NCBI GenBank assembly: GCA_947490035.1
Contig: CANLGS010000026.1
Span: 1 to 15,003 of the forward strand
Direction: 5' to 3'
Length of the DNA: 15,003 bases
DNA from: Gemmataceae bacterium
GTDB taxonomy: Bacteria > Planctomycetota > Planctomycetia > Gemmatales > Gemmataceae
Under the pieces are notes generated by a model. That model was given only the letters and a program-made list of their open reading frames with translations. It did not search any database and was not told where the DNA came from. Positions 12,143 to 15,003 of this stretch are shown in pieces (position 1 is the first letter of the stretch; each line of letters opens with the position of its first letter). The position numbers and the translations under genes are program-made.

Positions 12143-14668
12143 ATGCGCGAACGCCCGGCCTTCGACCTGTTCCTCGTTAGCTGGCTCGTCCTGTTCCTCG
12201 AACTCGCCTGCATCCGCTGGTTCCCGTCGCACGTCCTGTTCCTCACGTTCTTCGTCAACCTCGTGCTGCTCGCGTGCTTCGTCGGTATGTCCGTCGGGTG
12301 CCTCGTCGCCCGCCGGCCCACCGACTTCATCCGCCACACCCCGTACTGGCTGTTCGTCGGGATCGTCCTCGGCATCGTCGCCGACTTCAACTCGCCGTTC
12401 CTGCAACCGATCTTCGCGGTCGGCAACCCGGCCAAGCCGGACGTGGTGTACTTCGGCACCGAGACGATGGTCCACCTGAAGAACCCGCTGCCGTTCACCG
12501 TGCCGATGGAACTCGTCGGCGCGCTGTTCTTCGTCATCATCGCGGGCGTCATGGTCGGCCCCGGTCAGGAGATGGGCCGGGCGTTCACACGCGTCACCAA
12601 CCGCACCACCGCGTACAGCGCGAACCTGCTCGGCAGCTTGGTGGGCATCGGCATGTTCGCGATGTGTTCGGTCCTGCGATTGCCGCCGCTGGTGTGGTTC
12701 GGACTCGCTGGCGGCGTCCTGGCGTACCTGCTGGTGAAGGGCGACTTGGTGCGAAGCCGCGAGCAGCTTCCGGCCGGGGAGAAAGGTTCCGTCCTCACCC
12801 CGATCGTCTGCCTGGTGGGGGCCGTCGCGCTGACCTTCGTCACCTCCGGCTACGTCCCGCTCAAAGACCGGCGGACCATCTGGAGCGAGTACTACCGCAT
12901 CGACTCCATCCCGGTCGGCCTGACCAACCAGAACCACCGCATCAACACCAACCTCATCAGCCAGCAGTTGATGGAACCGCGACAAGACCCGCCGGTCGCG
13001 GAGGTGGCCTACGCCCTACCGTACCTGTTCCAGCGCGACCTCAAGGGGCCGGACGGCAGCCCCGCGTGGAAGCCGTTCCAGCGCGTCCTCATCATCGGCG
13101 CCGGCAACGGCAACGACGTGGCCCGCGCGCTGCTCTGGGCCGCACCCGACGCGCAGATCGACGCCGTCGAGATCGACCCGGTGATTCAGGAACTCGGGCA
13201 GAAGTACCACCCGGACGAACCGTTCGACGACCCGCGCGTGAAGGTCACCATCAACGACGGCCGGAACTTCCTCCGCAAGGCGGAAACGGGAACCTACGAC
13301 CTCGTCGTGTTCGCGCTCATCGACTCGCTCGTCCTCCAGTCCGGGTACTCGAACCTGCGGTTGGAAAGCTACCTGTTCACGCTCGAATCATTCCAGGACG
13401 TGCGCCGCGTGCTGAAGCCGACCGGCGTGTACGCGGTGTACAACTTCTTCCGCCAGCCGTGGATCGCGGTGCGCATCCGCGAGCAACTGCGCACCGCGTT
13501 CGACGGCGTGGACCCGGTCGTCGTCACCACCCCGCCCGTGGGTGCGATCCGCGCCGGCGACGGCGGCAACACGATGTGTACCGGGTTCTTCGCCGGCGGT
13601 CCGGAGGTGGTCGGCCCGCTGCGCAAGGCGTTCGATCCGCGCTACGGCGGTGCGGACGCGGACCCGCTGCGCAATGTGATCGAGCCGTGGCACGGCCAAC
13701 CGGTGAAGTACTGGTACCCGTGGTGGACCGGCGTTCCGAAGGACACGGAAGCCCGGTTCGGCGTGTCCCCGCCAACAAACCCGCCGCCGCGCTCGCAACA
13801 CGCTGTGCGAACGGTCCGTTACCAAAAGGACGCCGCCGGAAACGACACCGACGTGCCAATGCGCAACGAGGCCGGGCAAGTCATCTACGACGATATCGCA
13901 CCGATGTGGCTCGGACTGGTCACCGCCGAGGTGGAAGAGAGCAACGGCACGCTGCGCCCGGCCGACGACAACTGGCCGTTCCTTTACACCCGCAAGGCGC
14001 GCGTCCCCGGACAGACGTGGACCAGCATTATCCTCACAGTGATCCTCTCGGTCGGGCTGTGGTGGGCGTTCGGCGGGAAGAAGGCGCTCGCCCCCGACAG
14101 CGCGAACACCGGCGCCGCGGCGCCGCCTGACTACCCCGGTATGCTCCGCGCCTTCTTCCTCGGCGCCGGGTTCATGCTCGTCGAGACGAAGGCCGTGGTC
14201 GAAATGGCGCTCTTGTTCGGCGGCACGTGGATGGTGAACACCGCGGTGTTCGCCGCCATCTTGGTGATGAGCCTCTTTGGAAACCTGTTCGCGGGGAAGG
14301 TGAACCCGAAGCGGCTGGAGCCGTACTACGTCGGTCTGGTCGTCGCGCTCGCGGTCGGGCTGGTGATCTCGCCGAAGGTGTTCCTCGGCATGTCGCCGCT
14401 GGTGCAAGTGATCGGCGCGTGTGCGTTAGTGTTCGCCCCGATCGCGTTCGCGGGCGTGATCTTTGCGACCAGCTTCAAGCGCACCACGCAGCCCGACCGC
14501 GTGTTCGGGGCGAACGTCGCGGGCGCGCTCGTCGGCGGGCTGGCCGAGAACTCGTCGGTGGTTCTCGGGTTCCAGTTGCTGTTGTGCGTCGCGGTCGGAT
14601 TCTATCTGCTCTCGGCGGCATTCGGGAACCGCGATCTGCCCGACGGCGCGGCAGACAAGGTCGTATAA
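12143..14668 (+). CDS. multi-pass membrane protein with spermidine-synthase-like methyltransferase-fold domain
   Basis: This encodes an 841-residue protein. The ATG at 12143 gives MRERPAFDLFLVSWLVLFLELACIRWF, directly followed by membrane helices. No ribosome site is visible. About seven hydrophobic segments lie in the first 240 residues. Residues about 310-460 are a Rossmann methyltransferase fold of the spermidine synthase type: GAGNGND (319-325), DAVEIDP with E343, NDGRNFL (371-377), YDLVVFALIDS and a VLKPTGVYAVYNFF strand. Residues about 460-630 are soluble. About six or seven helices follow from 632 to 830 (TSIILTVILSVGLWW, FFLGAGFMLVETKAVVEMALLFGG, FAAILVMSLFGNLFAG). Such SpeE-membrane fusions are known in bacteria, but their substrate is unclear, so polyamine synthesis is not established. 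It is monocistronic as far as seen. Confidence 0.9.
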   Translation: MRERPAFDLFLVSWLVLFLELACIRWFPSHVLFLTFFVNLVLLACFVGMSVGCLVARRPTDFIRHTPYWLFVGIVLGIVADFNSPFLQPIFAVGNPAKPDVVYFGTETMVHLKNPLPFTVPMELVGALFFVIIAGVMVGPGQEMGRAFTRVTNRTTAYSANLLGSLVGIGMFAMCSVLRLPPLVWFGLAGGVLAYLLVKGDLVRSREQLPAGEKGSVLTPIVCLVGAVALTFVTSGYVPLKDRRTIWSEYYRIDSIPVGLTNQNHRINTNLISQQLMEPRQDPPVAEVAYALPYLFQRDLKGPDGSPAWKPFQRVLIIGAGNGNDVARALLWAAPDAQIDAVEIDPVIQELGQKYHPDEPFDDPRVKVTINDGRNFLRKAETGTYDLVVFALIDSLVLQSGYSNLRLESYLFTLESFQDVRRVLKPTGVYAVYNFFRQPWIAVRIREQLRTAFDGVDPVVVTTPPVGAIRAGDGGNTMCTGFFAGGPEVVGPLRKAFDPRYGGADADPLRNVIEPWHGQPVKYWYPWWTGVPKDTEARFGVSPPTNPPPRSQHAVRTVRYQKDAAGNDTDVPMRNEAGQVIYDDIAPMWLGLVTAEVEESNGTLRPADDNWPFLYTRKARVPGQTWTSIILTVILSVGLWWAFGGKKALAPDSANTGAAAPPDYPGMLRAFFLGAGFMLVETKAVVEMALLFGGTWMVNTAVFAAILVMSLFGNLFAGKVNPKRLEPYYVGLVVALAVGLVISPKVFLGMSPLVQVIGACALVFAPIAFAGVIFATSFKRTTQPDRVFGANVAGALVGGLAENSSVVLGFQLLLCVAVGFYLLSAAFGNRDLPDGAADKVV

Positions 14669-14708
14669 TGCCGATAGACACCTGGAAAGGTGTTACGTTC
14701 GCGAAACA

Positions 14709-14747
14709 GTGCGGCACTGCCCGCACATTCGGCACGGTTTGCCGAAT
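14709..14747 (+). terminator. tandem hairpins downstream of the membrane methyltransferase
   Basis: GTGCGG (14709-14714) pairs with CCGCAC (14721-14726) around six bases. Immediately next, ATTCGGCA (14727-14734) pairs perfectly with TGCCGAAT (14740-14747) around CGGTT. There is no T-tract, so intrinsic termination is uncertain; mRNA 3'-end protection is an alternative. Confidence 0.35.
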
Positions 14748-14828
14748 CTCGCGACGCGCGTGCGTCGTAAAATAATTCAGCCGTATCGCGCTTCGTGCCG
14801 AACGGTTAGGGTTGAAGCACTTGGTGTC

Positions 14829-14905
14829 TTCTTGTGGCACAGGCTTTCCAGCCTGTGTTCGCAAAGTTCGGGGAATCACAGCCTGGAAAGCCTGTGCCAC
14901 AAGAA
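14829..14905. repeat. inverted pair of REP-like hairpin repeats (family D)
   Basis: Two 29-bp inverted arms (14829-14857 and 14877-14905) have a single mismatch and a 19-base centre. In the left arm GTGG (14834-14837) precedes the 8-bp stem CACAGGCT / AGCCTGTG with loop TTCC (14838-14857). The mismatch breaks one stem base pair in the right arm only. The GTGG plus stem-loop layout matches the GTRG-type signature of REP elements. Confidence 0.85.
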
Positions 14906-15003
14906 TAAGCGGCACGGTTTTCCCTTCACGGGAACCGCGCGAACCATAAACGAACCCGAACTGCGTCGTTTTCAAAACCCGGTCGGTCCTTCCTCTCCAA
15001 AAC

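Larger units (their letters stand above)
14669..15003. other. gene-free 3' region with hairpins and repeat pair D
   Basis: Nothing with convincing coding character is seen after the TAA at 14666-14668. The stretch holds two adjacent hairpins (14709-14747), repeat pair D (14829-14905) and a weak imperfect hairpin near 14915-14940. Confidence 0.6.

Noticed and set aside
12026..14407. Long antisense and alternate-frame open frames over the membrane methyltransferase (12026-12985 -, 13388-14407 -, 12274-14130 +)
   Set aside because: They have low-complexity Arg/Asp/His composition without motifs, while the plus frame from 12143 shows clear helices and a SAM-binding fold.
14668..14775. 35-codon ORF overlapping the methyltransferase stop (TAATG)
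   Set aside because: It is the continuation of a shadow frame, has no homology that I recognise, and covers the tandem hairpins. The stop-start overlap alone is not enough.
14836..14851. TGGCAC-N5-TTCCA in repeat D resembling a sigma-54 promoter
   Set aside because: The -12 element has TTCC instead of TTGC and the sequence is part of a dispersed repeat arm with no gene suitably placed downstream.

Overview
The window looks like chromosomal DNA from a planctomycete of the Gemmataceae (Gemmata-like). The reasons are a very GC-rich sequence with strong GC3 bias, two gene fragments starting with the planctomycete N-terminal signature (LRLEELEDRTVP and LVGEELEQRLTP), many lineage-specific secreted proteins of unknown function, and a high load of dispersed hairpin repeats. 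No rRNA, tRNA or CRISPR array was recognised.

Layout. 1-226: leader with a possible 3' end of an upstream gene, a dispersed repeat and a weak promoter. 227-2212 (+): 661-aa secreted protein with a helical, TPR-like C-terminus. It converges on a minus-strand series that reads, from right to left: a 150-aa secreted protein (4866-5318), a DUF1653 protein (4514-4738) overlapping by ATGA a sensor-less sigma-54 activator (3600-4517), a 7Fe ferredoxin (fdxA, 3091-3369) and a Tat-exported cupin-like protein (2265-3011). From a shared divergent promoter region (5319-5452), a two-gene unit runs rightward: a winged-helix-like protein (5453-6292) and, 17 nt later, an 817-aa P-loop ATPase with an unassigned C-terminal domain (6310-8763). 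Then comes folC (8938-10203). 10204-11161 is a graveyard: two truncated LEELE-type 5' gene ends facing each other around an IS66-like transposase 5' remnant. 11162-11731 (-) is a lipoprotein and 12143-14668 (+) a large multi-pass membrane protein with an embedded spermidine-synthase-like methyltransferase fold. The end of the window holds hairpins and another repeat pair.

The most unusual feature is a set of short hairpin repeats from at least five sequence families. Each family has an inverted pair (3509-3608, 4749-4858, 5875-6006, 7955-8042, 14829-14905), and one family has three further single copies (146-166, 7694-7723, 9618-9646). Three families show a GTAG or GTGG tetranucleotide next to a short stem-loop, the architecture of REP/BIME elements mobilised by RAYT (Y1 HUH) transposases. 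Copies sit between genes, supply a stop codon, sit at a start codon, or lie in frame inside coding regions, where the same repeat is read in different frames (ATPase versus folC). In folC the repeat occupies a place where the family normally has a longer segment.

The other candidate for something undescribed is the winged-helix plus ATPase pair. I recognise its folds from motifs, but I cannot assign it to a known system.
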